From Pseudonocardia humida (GTDB taxonomy: Bacteria > Actinomycetota > Actinomycetes > Mycobacteriales > Pseudonocardiaceae): a stretch of 64,000 bases of DNA. This document shows, one piece after another, positions 8,353-18,018 of the stretch. Location of the stretch: positions 18,303-82,302 of the forward strand of contig NZ_JAGSOV010000044.1 of NCBI RefSeq assembly GCF_023898865.1, in the 5' to 3' direction. Position 1 is the first letter of the stretch. Every line of letters starts with the position of its first letter. The translations under genes were made by a program, and so were the position numbers. The notes under the pieces were generated by a model. It made no database searches. It was not told the DNA's origin and saw only the letters and a list, made by a program, of their open reading frames with translations.

Positions 8353-9237
8353 TCAGGCCAGCCCGCGCACCGTCCGCCGCGGCGGACGGGTGCCGGTGAT
8401 GGCGGCGACCATGTCCACCGTACGACGGGTCGCGGTCACCTCGTGCGCGCGGAAGATCCGGGCGCCGGCCGCGGCGGCCAGCGCGGTGGCCGCCAGGGTG
8501 CCCTCCAGCCGGTCGGTGACGGCCGTGACGCCCAGCGCCTCGCCGACGAAGTCCTTGTTCGACAGGGCCATCAGCACCGGCCAGCCGGTGGCGACCAGGT
8601 CGGCGCAGCGGCGCAGCAGGGCCAGGCCGTGGAAGGTGTTCTTGCCGAAGTCGTGGGTGGGGTCGATGAGGATGCCCTCGCGCGGCACGCCCAGCGCCGC
8701 GAGCCGCTCCGCCTGCCCGCACACCTCGTCGATCACCTCGGCGACGACGTCGGCGTAGCGGACGCGGTGCGGCCGGGTGCGCGGCCGCGCGGCCCCGGTG
8801 TGCGAGCAGACGATGCCGACGCCGGTCGCGGCGGCGACCTCGCCCAGGCCGGGGTCGTGCCCGGCCCAGGTGTCGTTGAGCAGGTCGGCGCCCTCGGCCA
8901 CGGCGAGCCTGCCGACCTCGGCGCGCCAGGTGTCCACGCTGATCACCAGGTCGGGGTGGCGGTCGCGGACGGCCGCCACGAACGGCACCACCCGGCGGAT
9001 CTCCTCGCCCACGTCGACGTCGGGGCCGGGACCGGCCTTGACCCCGCCGATGTCGACGATGTCGGCGCCCTCGGCCACCACCGCGTCGACCCTGGCCATG
9101 GCGGCGTCGTCGGCGAACGCGGCGCCCCGGTCGTAGAACGAGTCGGGCGTGCGGTTGACGATGGCCATGACCAGCGCCCGGTCCTGGGCGGGCTCCCGGG
9201 TGCCGAACCGCAGCCGTGGCGGCTGCCCGGCCGTCAC
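8353..9237 (-). CDS. folP2: Dihydropteroate synthase paralogue
   Basis: A 294-residue TIM-barrel pterin-binding protein starting at GTG 9237. Motifs are VMAIVNRTPDSFYDRG, DIVDIGGVKAGPG, LLNDTWAGHDP and DPTHDFGKNTFHGLALL. The position beside gpgS and a LOG gene matches Rv1207 (FolP2). Mycobacterial FolP2 was reported to lack dihydropteroate synthase activity, so this copy may not make folate; the DIGGVKAGPG loop departs from the usual DIGGESTRPG. The family is certain; catalytic role is open. Confidence -1.
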   Translation of the reverse strand: MTAGQPPRLRFGTREPAQDRALVMAIVNRTPDSFYDRGAAFADDAAMARVDAVVAEGADIVDIGGVKAGPGPDVDVGEEIRRVVPFVAAVRDRHPDLVISVDTWRAEVGRLAVAEGADLLNDTWAGHDPGLGEVAAATGVGIVCSHTGAARPRTRPHRVRYADVVAEVIDEVCGQAERLAALGVPREGILIDPTHDFGKNTFHGLALLRRCADLVATGWPVLMALSNKDFVGEALGVTAVTDRLEGTLAATALAAAAGARIFRAHEVTATRRTVDMVAAITGTRPPRRTVRGLA

Positions 9238-9256
9238 CCGTGCCGTCGCCGGGCCG

Positions 9257-9832
9257 TCATCGGACCATGCGCGAGACGTCGGCCTCGCCGACCTCGGCCG
9301 CGCACGCGTCCAGCGCGGCGTCGACGTCGGTGGTGACGATCAGCCGCTCGATCGCCGCGGGCACGACGAAGCCGCGGTCGCGCAGCCCGCCGACCCACTC
9401 GAGCAGGCCGGTGTAGTGGCCGTACGGGTCGAGCAGGACCACCGGCTTGGCGTGCATGCCGAGGTAGCCCGACGTCCACACCTCGAACAGCTCCTCGCAG
9501 GTGCCGAGGCCGCCGGGCAGCGCGAGGAAGGCGTCGGCGTGGGCCTCCATCAGCGCCTTGCGGTCGCGCATGGTGTCGACCAGCAGCAGCTCGTCGGACT
9601 CGTGGTCGGCCCACTCCCGGTCGACCAGCGCGTGCGGGATGACCCCGGTCGTGCGCGCGCCGCCCAGCCGGGCCGCCGCGCCGACGGCGCCCATCATCGA
9701 GTGCCGCCCGCCGCCGGACACCAGGGCCCAGCCGCGCTCGGCGATCCCGCGCCCGACCGCCGCGGCCAGCTCCCGGTTCTCCGGCGCGATGCCCTCGATC
9801 GATGCGCAGTAGACGCACACCGAGAGACTCAA
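9257..9832 (-). CDS. LOG family phosphoribohydrolase (Rv1205-like)
   Basis: A 191-residue LOG (LONELY GUY) protein, the family that cleaves cytokinin nucleotides or AMP to base and ribose-5-phosphate. Motifs are VYCASIEGIAPENRELA, LVSGGGRHSMMGAVG, MRDRKALM and the signature PGGLGTCEELFEV. The TTG start at 9832 overlaps the TGA of a 25-residue mini-ORF encoded by a repeat. Rv1205 holds the same position in M. tuberculosis. Confidence -1.
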   Translation of the reverse strand: MSLSVCVYCASIEGIAPENRELAAAVGRGIAERGWALVSGGGRHSMMGAVGAAARLGGARTTGVIPHALVDREWADHESDELLLVDTMRDRKALMEAHADAFLALPGGLGTCEELFEVWTSGYLGMHAKPVVLLDPYGHYTGLLEWVGGLRDRGFVVPAAIERLIVTTDVDAALDACAAEVGEADVSRMVR

Positions 9833-9902
9833 CGCTCTCCCTCGCCGCGCTCGGTCGGCGCTTCGCGGAGCGCTGTGTCGAAGGTTTCGCTCGCAAGCTC
9901 GC

Positions 9903-9906
<4 letters not shown>
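9829..9906 (-). CDS. 25-residue coupling mini-ORF inside a 78-bp repeat (copy A)
   Basis: TTG 9906 overlaps the TGA of the upstream LOG gene (TTGA). Twenty-six codons later its own TGA overlaps the TTG of the next LOG gene (again TTGA). The peptide begins MSELASET and contains LREAPTERGE. A second copy at 19071-19148 encodes a homologous peptide of exactly the same length at the dppD-dppF junction. The DNA is a dispersed repeat; the reading frame may exist to keep translation coupled. No function of the peptide is known. Confidence -1.
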
Positions 9907-10694
<788 letters not shown>

Positions 10695-10736
10695 GGGCCC
10701 AGGGTAGTGAGGCCCCGCGGGGCGCCCCCGTCGCCG

Positions 10737-11819
10737 TCAGGTGAGGAAACGGCGAAGGGTGGCGGTCACCTCGGTGATCTCCCGGGTGTCCACGTGCTCC
10801 TCGCGGGTGTGGGCCAGGTTCGGGTCGCCGGGGCCGTAGTTGACGGCCGGGATGCCGAGCGCGGCGAAGCGGGCGACGTCGGTCCAGCCGAACTTGGCCC
10901 GCGGGGCCCCCCCGGCCGCGGCCAGGAACTCGCGGGCGGCCGGGGCGCCCAGGCCGGGCAGCGCGCCGGGGGCGCTGTCGGTGACGACCGCGTCGAAGCC
11001 GTCCAGGACCTCCCGGACGTGCTTCTCCGCGGCGGCGACGTCGCGGTCGGGGGCGAACCGGAAGTTGACCGTCACCACGCACTCGTCGGGGACGACGTTG
11101 CCGGCCACCCCGCCGGTGATCCGCACGGCCTGCAGGCCCTCGCGGTACTCGCAGCCGTCGATGTCGACCCGGCGCGGCCGGTAGCGGGCGAGCCGGTCGA
11201 GCATCCCGCCCGCGGCGTGCACGGCGTTGTCGCCGAGCCAGGAGCGGGCCGAGTGGGCGCGCCTGCCGCGGGTGGTCACCTCGACGCGCAGCGTGCCCTG
11301 GCAGCCCGCCTCGATCGTGGCCGCCGTCGGCTCGCCCAGCAGGGCCAGGTCGGCGTCGAGCCAGTCGCGGTGCTCGCGCTCGATGCGGCCCAGGCCGTTG
11401 CGGTCGGCCTCGACCTCCTCGCAGTCGTAGAAGACCAGGGTGAGGTCGTGGCGGGGCTCGGTCAGGGTGGCGGCCAGGTGGGCGATGACGGCGTCGCCGG
11501 ACTTCATGTCGGTGGTGCCGCAGCCGTGCAGCAGGTGGCCCTCGCGCCGGCTGGGCACGTTGTCGGCGATGGGCACGGTGTCGATGTGCCCGGCCAGCAG
11601 CACCCGCTGCGCGCGGCCGAGGTTCGTCCGGGCCAGCACCGCGTGGCCCGAGCGCAGCAGCTCCAGGTGCGGGGCCTGCGCGCGCAGCGCCCGCTCCAGC
11701 GCGTCGGCGAGCGCCCCCTCCTCGCCGGAGACGCTCGGGACGTCGACGAGCGCGGCGCAGAGGTCGATCGGGTCGGCGGTGAGGTCGAGGTCGATGACGG
11801 CGTCGGTCACCGCAGGCAC
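10737..11819 (-). CDS. dapE: Succinyl-diaminopimelate desuccinylase
   Basis: An M20 metallopeptidase-family enzyme of 360 residues that hydrolyses N-succinyl-L,L-diaminopimelate to L,L-DAP in lysine and peptidoglycan synthesis. Expected zinc ligands and catalytic residues are present: LAGHIDTVP, GTTDMKSGDAV, FYDCEEVE, LGEPTAATIEAGCQG and the C-terminal AHTREEHVD. GTG 11819 is 32 nt from the divergent dapD start. The dapE/dapD pair matches Rv1202/Rv1201c. Confidence -1.
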   Translation of the reverse strand: MPAVTDAVIDLDLTADPIDLCAALVDVPSVSGEEGALADALERALRAQAPHLELLRSGHAVLARTNLGRAQRVLLAGHIDTVPIADNVPSRREGHLLHGCGTTDMKSGDAVIAHLAATLTEPRHDLTLVFYDCEEVEADRNGLGRIEREHRDWLDADLALLGEPTAATIEAGCQGTLRVEVTTRGRRAHSARSWLGDNAVHAAGGMLDRLARYRPRRVDIDGCEYREGLQAVRITGGVAGNVVPDECVVTVNFRFAPDRDVAAAEKHVREVLDGFDAVVTDSAPGALPGLGAPAAREFLAAAGGAPRAKFGWTDVARFAALGIPAVNYGPGDPNLAHTREEHVDTREITEVTATLRRFLT

Positions 11820-11851
11820 GGTACCCGCGGGGGACCCGGGATGATGGTGCG

Positions 11852-12790
11852 GTGACTACCGCACCGCGCCCGGAAGGCGCATCGGGGACCGGCCTGGCCA
11901 CCACCGCCGCGGACGGCACGATCCTGGACACCTGGTTCCCGGCGCCCGCGCTGGGCCGGGACGCGCCCGACCGCTCGGCCGACCTGGAGCCGCTGGCCGG
12001 TGTCGACGCGGCGCGCGGCGTCGAGACCGTGGTTGTGCGCACGGCGATCGAGTCGCTGGCCGACCCGCCGGTCGACGCGCACGACGTGTACCTGCGGCTG
12101 CACCTGCTCAGCCACCGCGTGATCGCGCCGCACGAGGCCAACCTGGACGGCCAGTTCGGGCTGCTGGCCAACGTCGTGTGGACCGACCGGGGCCCGTGCG
12201 CCGTGACCGACTTCGAGCTCACCCGGGCCCGGCTGCGCGCGACCGGCCCGGTGACCGTGCACAGCGTCGACAAGTTCCCCCGCATGGTCGACTACGTGCT
12301 GCCCACCGGCGTGCGGATCGCCGACGCCGACCGGGTCCGGCTGGGCGCGCACCTCGCCCCCGGCACGACCGTCATGCACGAGGGCTTCGTCAACTTCAAC
12401 GCCGGGACGCTGGGCACCTGCATGATCGAGGGCCGGATCTCGGCCGGGGTCGTGATCGGCGACGGCAGCGACCTCGGCGGGGGCGCGGCGGCCATGGGCA
12501 CGCTGTCCGGCGGGGGCAAGGAGGTCATCTCCGTCGGCAGGCGCTGCCTGATCGGGTCGAACGCCGGCATCGGCATCTCCCTCGGCGACGACTGCGTGGT
12601 CGAGGCCGGCCTCTACGTGACCGCGGGCACCAAGGTCACGCTGGTCGACGGCGGCGACGTGGTGGCCGCGCGCACGCTGTCCGGGCACAACGGGCTGCTG
12701 TTCCGGCGCAACTCGGTCTCCGGCGCGGTCGAGGTGCTCGCCCGCACCGGGGAGGGCATCGCGCTCAACTCCGCGCTGCACGCGAACTGA
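11852..12790 (+). CDS. dapD: Tetrahydrodipicolinate N-succinyltransferase
   Basis: A 312-residue trimeric left-handed beta-helix enzyme that succinylates tetrahydrodipicolinate with succinyl-CoA, the entry step of the succinylase DAP branch. It is the actinobacterial form, with GLATTAADGTILDTWFP near the N terminus and the hexapeptide-repeat region VMHEGFVNFNAGTLGTCMIE...VVIGDGSDLGGGAAAMGTLSGG. GTG 11852 is chosen. It is divergent from dapE across only 32 nt, so both promoters overlap and are probably co-regulated. Confidence -1.
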   Translation: MTTAPRPEGASGTGLATTAADGTILDTWFPAPALGRDAPDRSADLEPLAGVDAARGVETVVVRTAIESLADPPVDAHDVYLRLHLLSHRVIAPHEANLDGQFGLLANVVWTDRGPCAVTDFELTRARLRATGPVTVHSVDKFPRMVDYVLPTGVRIADADRVRLGAHLAPGTTVMHEGFVNFNAGTLGTCMIEGRISAGVVIGDGSDLGGGAAAMGTLSGGGKEVISVGRRCLIGSNAGIGISLGDDCVVEAGLYVTAGTKVTLVDGGDVVAARTLSGHNGLLFRRNSVSGAVEVLARTGEGIALNSALHAN

Positions 12791-12799
12791 TCCCGCCTC

Positions 12800-12866
12800 C
12801 CCGTCGAGAACGACGACAGGGGATCGATCAGTGCGATGGTGATCCCGCCCCGTCGTTCTCGACGGG
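12800..12866. terminator. Nested hairpin terminator dapD / MFS gene
   Basis: A perfect 16-bp stem (CCCGTCGAGAACGACG at 12800-12815 with its complement at 12851-12866) encloses an inner GGGATC/GATCCC stem (12820-12825 with 12841-12846). It is a strong bidirectional terminator between convergent genes. The MFS stop codon (12828) lies in the loop, so its right arm encodes the last residues of that protein. Confidence -1.
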
Positions 12867-14063
12867 TGGGGGGCGGTCGCCGATCGCGATGATCCCGGCG
12901 CCCTGGACCGCCCCGGCCACCAGCAGCACGGCGAGCGCGGCCGCGAATCCGGCGGTGAGGTCGATGAGCACGCCCATCAGCAGCGGCACCAGCCCGGCGC
13001 AGACGTAGCCGGTGCCCAGGGCCAGCCCGCTGGTGGCCGCGCTGGCCGCGCCGTCGGCGGTGCGCCAGGCGATCACGCTGAGCCCGAGCGGGAAGCCGGC
13101 CCCGAGGCCGAAGCCCATCAGCGCGATCCACCCCCACGGACCGACGAGCGGCGGCTGCGGCCAGGCCAGCACCCCCACCGCGCCGACCAGCGCGCAGGCC
13201 AGGGTGATCCCGGACCAGAACCGCCAGCGGCGGCTGCGCTCGGCCAGCACCGGCACCACCAGGGCGGACGGGATCTGCGCCAGGCTCCACACCGCGATCA
13301 GCAGCCCGGCGCCCTGCGGGCTCCAGCCCAGGCCCTCGTAGTAGGGCGCGAGCCAGGTCAGGCCCCCGTAGAACATCGACGACGTGCCGAGCTGGTAGAC
13401 CGTGACCCGGCGGGCGAACGAGCTGCGCCACGGCGCCGCGGGCGCCGGCCGCGCGGAGCCCGGGGCGGGGCGCCCGGCCCGTCGGGCCACCGGCACCCAC
13501 AGCCCGAGGGCCAGCGCCGCAGGCGCGGCCCAGACGGCGAGCGAGAACGACCAGCCGCCCAGCACCACCGCCAGCGGCACCGCGACCGCCCCGGCCGTCG
13601 TCGCGCCGATCATCATCGACACCGTGTAGCCGCCGGTCACCGCGCCCGCCCGATCGGGCAGGTGCTCCTTGACCACGCCGGCCAGCAGCACCCCGGCCAG
13701 CCCCACGCCCAGCCCCAGCACCAGGCTGCCCGCCACCAGCGCGCCGAGCGCAGGCACCCCCCGGACCAGGCTGCCCAGCGCGACCAGGCCGACCGCGACG
13801 CCCAGCGCGGTCTCGCGGCCGAACCGCAGCCCGACCGCGGAGCCGGCGAACGAGCCGACCGCCATCATCAGCACCGCCCCGGACTGCACCAGCCCGGCCG
13901 CGCCCGCGGACAGGGCGAGGTCCTCGCGGGCGGTCTCCAGCAGCGGCGGGTAACCGGCCAGCGCCGCGCGCAGGTTGACGGCCAGCGCGAGCAGGCCCAG
14001 CAGCACGGTCAGCGGGCGCACGGCGGGAGCCGCGCCCGCGGCGCGCCCCGACGGCGGGGTCAA
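12828..14063 (-). CDS. MFS transporter, CynX/NimT type
   Basis: A 411-residue inner-membrane protein with about 12 hydrophobic segments and the CynX-like opening LALAVNLRAALAGYPPLLE. It probably exports or imports a small anion or drug; the substrate is unknown. The likely start is TTG 14063, whose TTGA overlaps the stop of a four-codon ORF (ATG 14074) running from the dapC stop region. The last residues are encoded by the terminator hairpin. The arrangement suggests reinitiation after dapC, so it may be expressed with dapC. Confidence -1.
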   Translation of the reverse strand: MTPPSGRAAGAAPAVRPLTVLLGLLALAVNLRAALAGYPPLLETAREDLALSAGAAGLVQSGAVLMMAVGSFAGSAVGLRFGRETALGVAVGLVALGSLVRGVPALGALVAGSLVLGLGVGLAGVLLAGVVKEHLPDRAGAVTGGYTVSMMIGATTAGAVAVPLAVVLGGWSFSLAVWAAPAALALGLWVPVARRAGRPAPGSARPAPAAPWRSSFARRVTVYQLGTSSMFYGGLTWLAPYYEGLGWSPQGAGLLIAVWSLAQIPSALVVPVLAERSRRWRFWSGITLACALVGAVGVLAWPQPPLVGPWGWIALMGFGLGAGFPLGLSVIAWRTADGAASAATSGLALGTGYVCAGLVPLLMGVLIDLTAGFAAALAVLLVAGAVQGAGIIAIGDRPPPVENDGAGSPSH

Positions 14064-14075
14064 CTCGGGGTCATC

Positions 14076-15197
14076 TCAGCCGGTCGCCGCCGATCCGGTG
14101 GCCGCCCGCGCCTCGGCCAGTCGGCCGATCGCCGCGTCGATCCGCTCGTCGGTGGCGGTGAGCGCGACGCGCACGTGCCGCCCCCCGGTGGGGCCGTAGA
14201 ACTCGCCGGGGGCGACCAGGATCCCCAGCCCGGCCAGCTCGTGCACCACCTCCCGGCAGGGCCGCCCGTCGGTGGCCCAGAGGTAGAGCCCGGCCTCGGA
14301 GTGCTCGATGGTCATCCCGTAGGACTCCAGGGCCGCGCGCAACCGGGAGCGGCGTGCGGCGTACGTAGCCGCCTGTGCGGCGACCCCGTCGTCGTCGGCG
14401 GCGGCCGCGGCCATCGCCGCCTGCACCGGCCGCGGCACGATCATGCCGGCGTGCTTGCGGATCTCCAGCAGGCCCGCCACCAGCTGCGGGTCGCCGGTGA
14501 GGAACCCGGCCCGGTAGCCGGCGAGCCCGGAGGACTTCGACATCGAGTGCACGGCCAGCAGGCCATCGGCCGACCCGCCGCACACCTCGGGGTGCAGGAT
14601 CGAGGTGGCCCCGTCCGACAGGGACAGGTAGCACTCGTCGGAGGCGACGACCGTGCCGCGCTCGCGGGCCCAGTCGACCACCTTGCGCAGGTGCTCGGGC
14701 GGCAGCACGCGCCCGGTCGGGTTGGAGGGTGAGTTCACCCACACCAGGGCGACGCGGCGGGGGCCGAGCGCGGTCGTCGAGTCGGACCGGACGACCTCGG
14801 CGCGGGCCAGCAGTGCGCCCACCTCGTAGGTGGGGTAGGCCAGCGGGGGCACGACCACGGTGGCCCCGGGCCCCAGGCCCAGCAGCGTGGGCAGCCAGGC
14901 CACCAGCTCCTTCGAGCCGATCGTGGGCAGCACGGTGGCGGGGTCGACCCGCACCCCGAAGCGGCGGTGCAGGCTCGCCGCCACGGCCTCGCGCAACGAC
15001 TCCGGCCCGTGGGTGGTGGGGTAGCCGGGGTCGTCGGCGGCGGGGCCGGCCAGCGCGGCGCGCACCGCCGGGGAGATCGGGTCGACCGGGGTGCCGACCG
15101 AGAGGTCGACCATCCCGTCCGGGTGGCCCGCGGCCAGCGACTTGTCGCCGGCCAGGGAGTCCCAGGGGAAGTCGGGCAGGGTCGGGGCGGGCGTCAC
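14076..15197 (-). CDS. dapC: Succinyldiaminopimelate aminotransferase
   Basis: A 373-residue fold-type I PLP aminotransferase. It shows LSVGTPVDPISPAVRAAL, GSKELVAWLPTLLGLG, WVNSPSNPTGRVLP, the Schiff-base lysine in HSMSKSSGLAGYRAGF, and VRVALTATDERIDAA. It converts N-succinyl-2-amino-6-ketopimelate to succinyl-DAP. It follows fdxA as in Rv1177-Rv1178 and sits 2 kb from dapD/dapE, which supports the DAP role. Other aminotransferase substrates cannot be excluded from sequence. Confidence -1.
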   Translation of the reverse strand: MTPAPTLPDFPWDSLAGDKSLAAGHPDGMVDLSVGTPVDPISPAVRAALAGPAADDPGYPTTHGPESLREAVAASLHRRFGVRVDPATVLPTIGSKELVAWLPTLLGLGPGATVVVPPLAYPTYEVGALLARAEVVRSDSTTALGPRRVALVWVNSPSNPTGRVLPPEHLRKVVDWARERGTVVASDECYLSLSDGATSILHPEVCGGSADGLLAVHSMSKSSGLAGYRAGFLTGDPQLVAGLLEIRKHAGMIVPRPVQAAMAAAAADDDGVAAQAATYAARRSRLRAALESYGMTIEHSEAGLYLWATDGRPCREVVHELAGLGILVAPGEFYGPTGGRHVRVALTATDERIDAAIGRLAEARAATGSAATG

Positions 15198-15248
15198 GGC
15201 GCGAGTATCACACCGGCTGGGCCGCGCGGCCCGTGCGCCCGACGAGGG

Positions 15249-15575
15249 TCACTCGTCGTGCTCCTGCGGGGGCAGGCTGGCGGCCGGCTCGACGTCGCGC
15301 TCGATCTTGCCGATCTTGGACGCGCCGCCGGGCGAGCCCAGCTCGTCGAAGAAGTCGACGTTGGCCTTGGTGTAGGCGGCCCACTGCTCGGGCACGTCGT
15401 CCTCGTAGTAGATGGCCTCGACCGGGCACACCGGCTCGCATGCCCCGCAGTCGACGCACTCGTCGGGGTGGATGTACATCATCCGGCCGCCCTCGTAGAT
15501 GCAGTCCACCGGACACTCCTCGATGCACGCCTTGTCGAGGAGGTCGACGCAGGGCTCGGCGATCACGTAGGTCAC
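15249..15575 (-). CDS. fdxA: 7Fe ferredoxin
   Basis: A 108-residue electron carrier starting at GTG 15575. The N-terminal C-x7-C-x3-CPVDC pattern (Cys9, Cys17, Cys21) and the following CVDCGACEPVCPVEAI give the ligand set for one [3Fe-4S] and one [4Fe-4S] cluster. The C-terminal tail with WAAYTKANVDFF is typical of actinobacterial FdxA/FdxC. It lies 51 nt upstream of dapC on the same strand, probably one transcript. Confidence -1.
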   Translation of the reverse strand: MTYVIAEPCVDLLDKACIEECPVDCIYEGGRMMYIHPDECVDCGACEPVCPVEAIYYEDDVPEQWAAYTKANVDFFDELGSPGGASKIGKIERDVEPAASLPPQEHDE

Positions 15576-15709
15576 GGACGGTCCTCACGATTCTGGCAGT
15601 TCAGGGAAGGTCCCAGTATGTATCCCGATCCCGACCGTACGGTATGGGGGGCGGTGTGACCCGCGCCCTCCTCCCGGGATGGAAGCCCGGTTCCGGGCAC
15701 GATGCGGGG

Positions 15710-16669
15710 GTGCGCATCGGCGGGGATCTGATCGGTCGGCGGGTGGCCCTGCGGTTCCGGATCGGCGAGCGCGACGGCCGCCCGCTCTACCGCGACGCGG
15801 TGGGCGAGCTGAGCGCCGATGGCGACGAGCTCGTCGTCTCCACGCGCAAGGGCCCGGTGCGCGCCGCCCGAACGGCGGTGGTCGCGGTCCGTGCGGTGCC
15901 GCCTGCCGTGCCGCGCCGGGCCCCGCTCGCCGCGGTGACCCGGTTGGAGGAGCTGTGCGCCGACGCCTGGCCCGCCGTCGTGGACCGCCCGCTGGGCGGC
16001 TGGCGGCTGCGGGCGGCAGGCGGCTACACCGGCCGGGCCAACTCCGCGCTGGCCGTCGGCGACCCGGGGATGCCGGTCGCGGCCGCCCTCGACGTGCTGC
16101 GCGGGTTCGCCGTCGAGCACGCCATCCCGGCGCGGGTGCAGGCGCCGATCGGCTCGCCGTGGGACGCGGCGGTCGCCCGGGAGGGCTGGGTCCTCGACAG
16201 CGGGCACGAGGCCGGGGCCGAGGTCTCGGTGATGGTCGCCGACCTCGCGGCGCTGCCCCGCAGGCCGGGGCCGGTCGTGGAGGTGCCCGAGCGGCCGTCG
16301 GCGCAGTGGTGGGGCCTGGGCGGGGACGGCGAGCCGAGCCCGGCGAAGCGGCACGTGCTCGACCCCGGCGGCTCGCCGCGCACGGCGTTCCTGCTGGCCC
16401 GCGGGGCCGACGGGGAGCCGGTCGGGCGGTTGCGGGCCACCGCCGTCGCCGACCACCTGCACCTGTCGGTGCTCGACGTGCTGCCCACCGAGCGCCGCAA
16501 GGGCCTGGCCACGACGCTGGTGGGGGTGGCCGCCGACTGGGGCGGGGCCGCCGCGGCGCGCTGGGCGGTGCTGCAGGTGGCGCTGCACAACACGGGGGCT
16601 CGGGCGCTGTACGGACGGCTCGGCTTCGTCGAGCACCACCGCTACCGGTACCTGGTGCCGCCGTCCTGA
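15710..16669 (+). CDS. GNAT acetyltransferase with N-terminal SH3-like domain (Rv0428c-like)
   Basis: A 319-residue protein. The first 65 residues form a beta-rich domain (IGRRVALRFRIGE, ELVVSTRKGPV). The C-terminal GNAT domain carries LDVLPTERRKGLATTLVG (acetyl-CoA loop) and VALHNTGARALYGRLGF. Corynebacterial relatives have been described as a novel N-acetylglutamate synthase; I recall this but cannot verify it for this copy. GTG 15710 gives the family's normal N terminus; GTG 15656 is possible. It overlaps the 3' end of the convergent Rv1171-like gene by 28 nt. Confidence -1.
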   Translation: MRIGGDLIGRRVALRFRIGERDGRPLYRDAVGELSADGDELVVSTRKGPVRAARTAVVAVRAVPPAVPRRAPLAAVTRLEELCADAWPAVVDRPLGGWRLRAAGGYTGRANSALAVGDPGMPVAAALDVLRGFAVEHAIPARVQAPIGSPWDAAVAREGWVLDSGHEAGAEVSVMVADLAALPRRPGPVVEVPERPSAQWWGLGGDGEPSPAKRHVLDPGGSPRTAFLLARGADGEPVGRLRATAVADHLHLSVLDVLPTERRKGLATTLVGVAADWGGAAAARWAVLQVALHNTGARALYGRLGFVEHHRYRYLVPPS

Positions 16670-17106
16670 CCGGATGCCCCGGCCGACGCCGGGGAGGGCG
16701 CCGCGCGCAGCCGCAGCGTCACCACGCCGGCCAGCAGGCCACCGCCGACCAGCACCAGCGACGTCCACACGGTGGTGGGAGCCATCGGCAGGATGGCGTC
16801 GCCGCCGGGACCCCACAGGCCCAGCACCAGCGTGACGAGCAACCACACCCACAGCGGCGCGCCCGCCACCGACGGGCGCGGGTCGATCTCGCCGGCCCGC
16901 AGCACCAGCCACGGCAGCACCAGGACCACCAGGACCGCGCCGATCGGGACCGGGACCGACCCGACGTAGTAGGGCGTGAAGACCAGCCCGATGCCGGCCA
17001 GCAGGATCGCGTCGAGCAGCAGCAGCCCGAGCAGCCCGCCCTCCAGCGCGGCATCGGACGGCGGCGGGACGGCGCGCCCCTTCGGCGGGTACGGCGCTTC
17101 GCTCAT
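16642..17106 (-). CDS. Membrane protein (Rv1171-like)
   Basis: A 154-residue protein with about four predicted membrane helices (GGLLGLLLLDAILLAGIGLVF, VPIGAVLVVLVLPWLVL, LWVWLLVTLVLGLW, TSLVLVGGGLLAGVVTL) and short polar ends. The ATG overlaps the mshB TGA by 4 nt, so the two are translationally coupled. A small membrane protein also follows mshB in mycobacteria. No function is known. Confidence -1.
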   Translation of the reverse strand: MSEAPYPPKGRAVPPPSDAALEGGLLGLLLLDAILLAGIGLVFTPYYVGSVPVPIGAVLVVLVLPWLVLRAGEIDPRPSVAGAPLWVWLLVTLVLGLWGPGGDAILPMAPTTVWTSLVLVGGGLLAGVVTLRLRAAPSPASAGASGQDGGTRYR

Positions 17107-17999
17107 GCCGCGAGCCCGGCGAACAGGTCGTCGAGCAGGCCCGGTGCGGCGTCGGGCACGGTGAACTCCTCCGCGTCGAGCAGCGGCTGTGCGATGCCGT
17201 TGCTCAGCGCCCACACCACGGTGTCCTCGTCCGGTGCGGCCGGCGTCCACACCTCGACCTGGGTGGCGTGCGCGCGCAGCGCGGCGACCCTGGCCGCGCG
17301 CGCGCCGGTCACGTCGATCCGGGCGGTGATCTCGGCGTCGGCCACCGCGGGCAGCTCCCGCGGGGCGGGCAGCCGGAACGGCAGGCCGGGCAGCGCCGAG
17401 ATCCGGGCCAGCCCGGTGGCCAGCGCCGACCGCGAGACCGCGGTGAACGCCAGCCGCGCGGGCACCGGCGCGGCCGCCACCGCGGCCACCGTGATCTCGT
17501 GGGCGCGGACGTGGTCGGGGTGGCCGTAGCCGCCGTCGGCCGGGTAGGTGACGACCACCTGCGGGCGCACCTCGGCCAGCACCGCGACCAGGGCCTCGAC
17601 CTGCGCGTCGAACGCCTCCGGCCGGGCGAGCGCCCGCGGGTGCAGGACCTCCGGCGTCGCCGCCCGCACACCGTGCCCGGCCAGCGCCATGCCCGAGTCG
17701 CGCCAGCGGCCCACCCCGCCCAGGAAGCGGTGGTCGACCGGGCCGAGCGCGGCGCAGGCCCCGGCCAGCTCACCGATCCGGAAACCGCCCAGCTGGTCGG
17801 CCTGCCCGGCCTCCAGCATCGCCAGCTCCGCCGGGATGACCTCGCCCTGCTCCCCCAGCGTGCAGGTGACCAGGGTGACCGCGGTGTCCGGCTCCGCGGC
17901 GTAGCGGGCGATGGTGCCGCCGGTGCTCAGCGTCTCGTCGTCCGGGTGGGCGTGCACGAGCAGCAGCCTGCGGCCCGCGGCCGTCGGGGCACTGGTCAC
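17103..17999 (-). CDS. mshB: N-acetyl-1-D-myo-inositol-2-amino-2-deoxyglucopyranoside deacetylase
   Basis: Zinc deacetylase that makes GlcN-inositol in mycothiol biosynthesis. The 298-residue product shows the LmbE/MshB zinc motif VHAHPDDETLSTGG near residue 15 and the second motif DGGYGHPDHVRAHEI near residue 158. Length is normal. A -10-like TAGAGT (18012-18007) lies 7 nt before GTG 17999, suggesting a leaderless mRNA. It is followed by the coupled membrane-protein gene. Mycothiol is the main thiol of actinobacteria. Confidence -1.
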   Translation of the reverse strand: MTSAPTAAGRRLLLVHAHPDDETLSTGGTIARYAAEPDTAVTLVTCTLGEQGEVIPAELAMLEAGQADQLGGFRIGELAGACAALGPVDHRFLGGVGRWRDSGMALAGHGVRAATPEVLHPRALARPEAFDAQVEALVAVLAEVRPQVVVTYPADGGYGHPDHVRAHEITVAAVAAAPVPARLAFTAVSRSALATGLARISALPGLPFRLPAPRELPAVADAEITARIDVTGARAARVAALRAHATQVEVWTPAAPDEDTVVWALSNGIAQPLLDAEEFTVPDAAPGLLDDLFAGLAA

Positions 18000-18018
18000 G
18001 CCGGCAACTCTACGGCCG

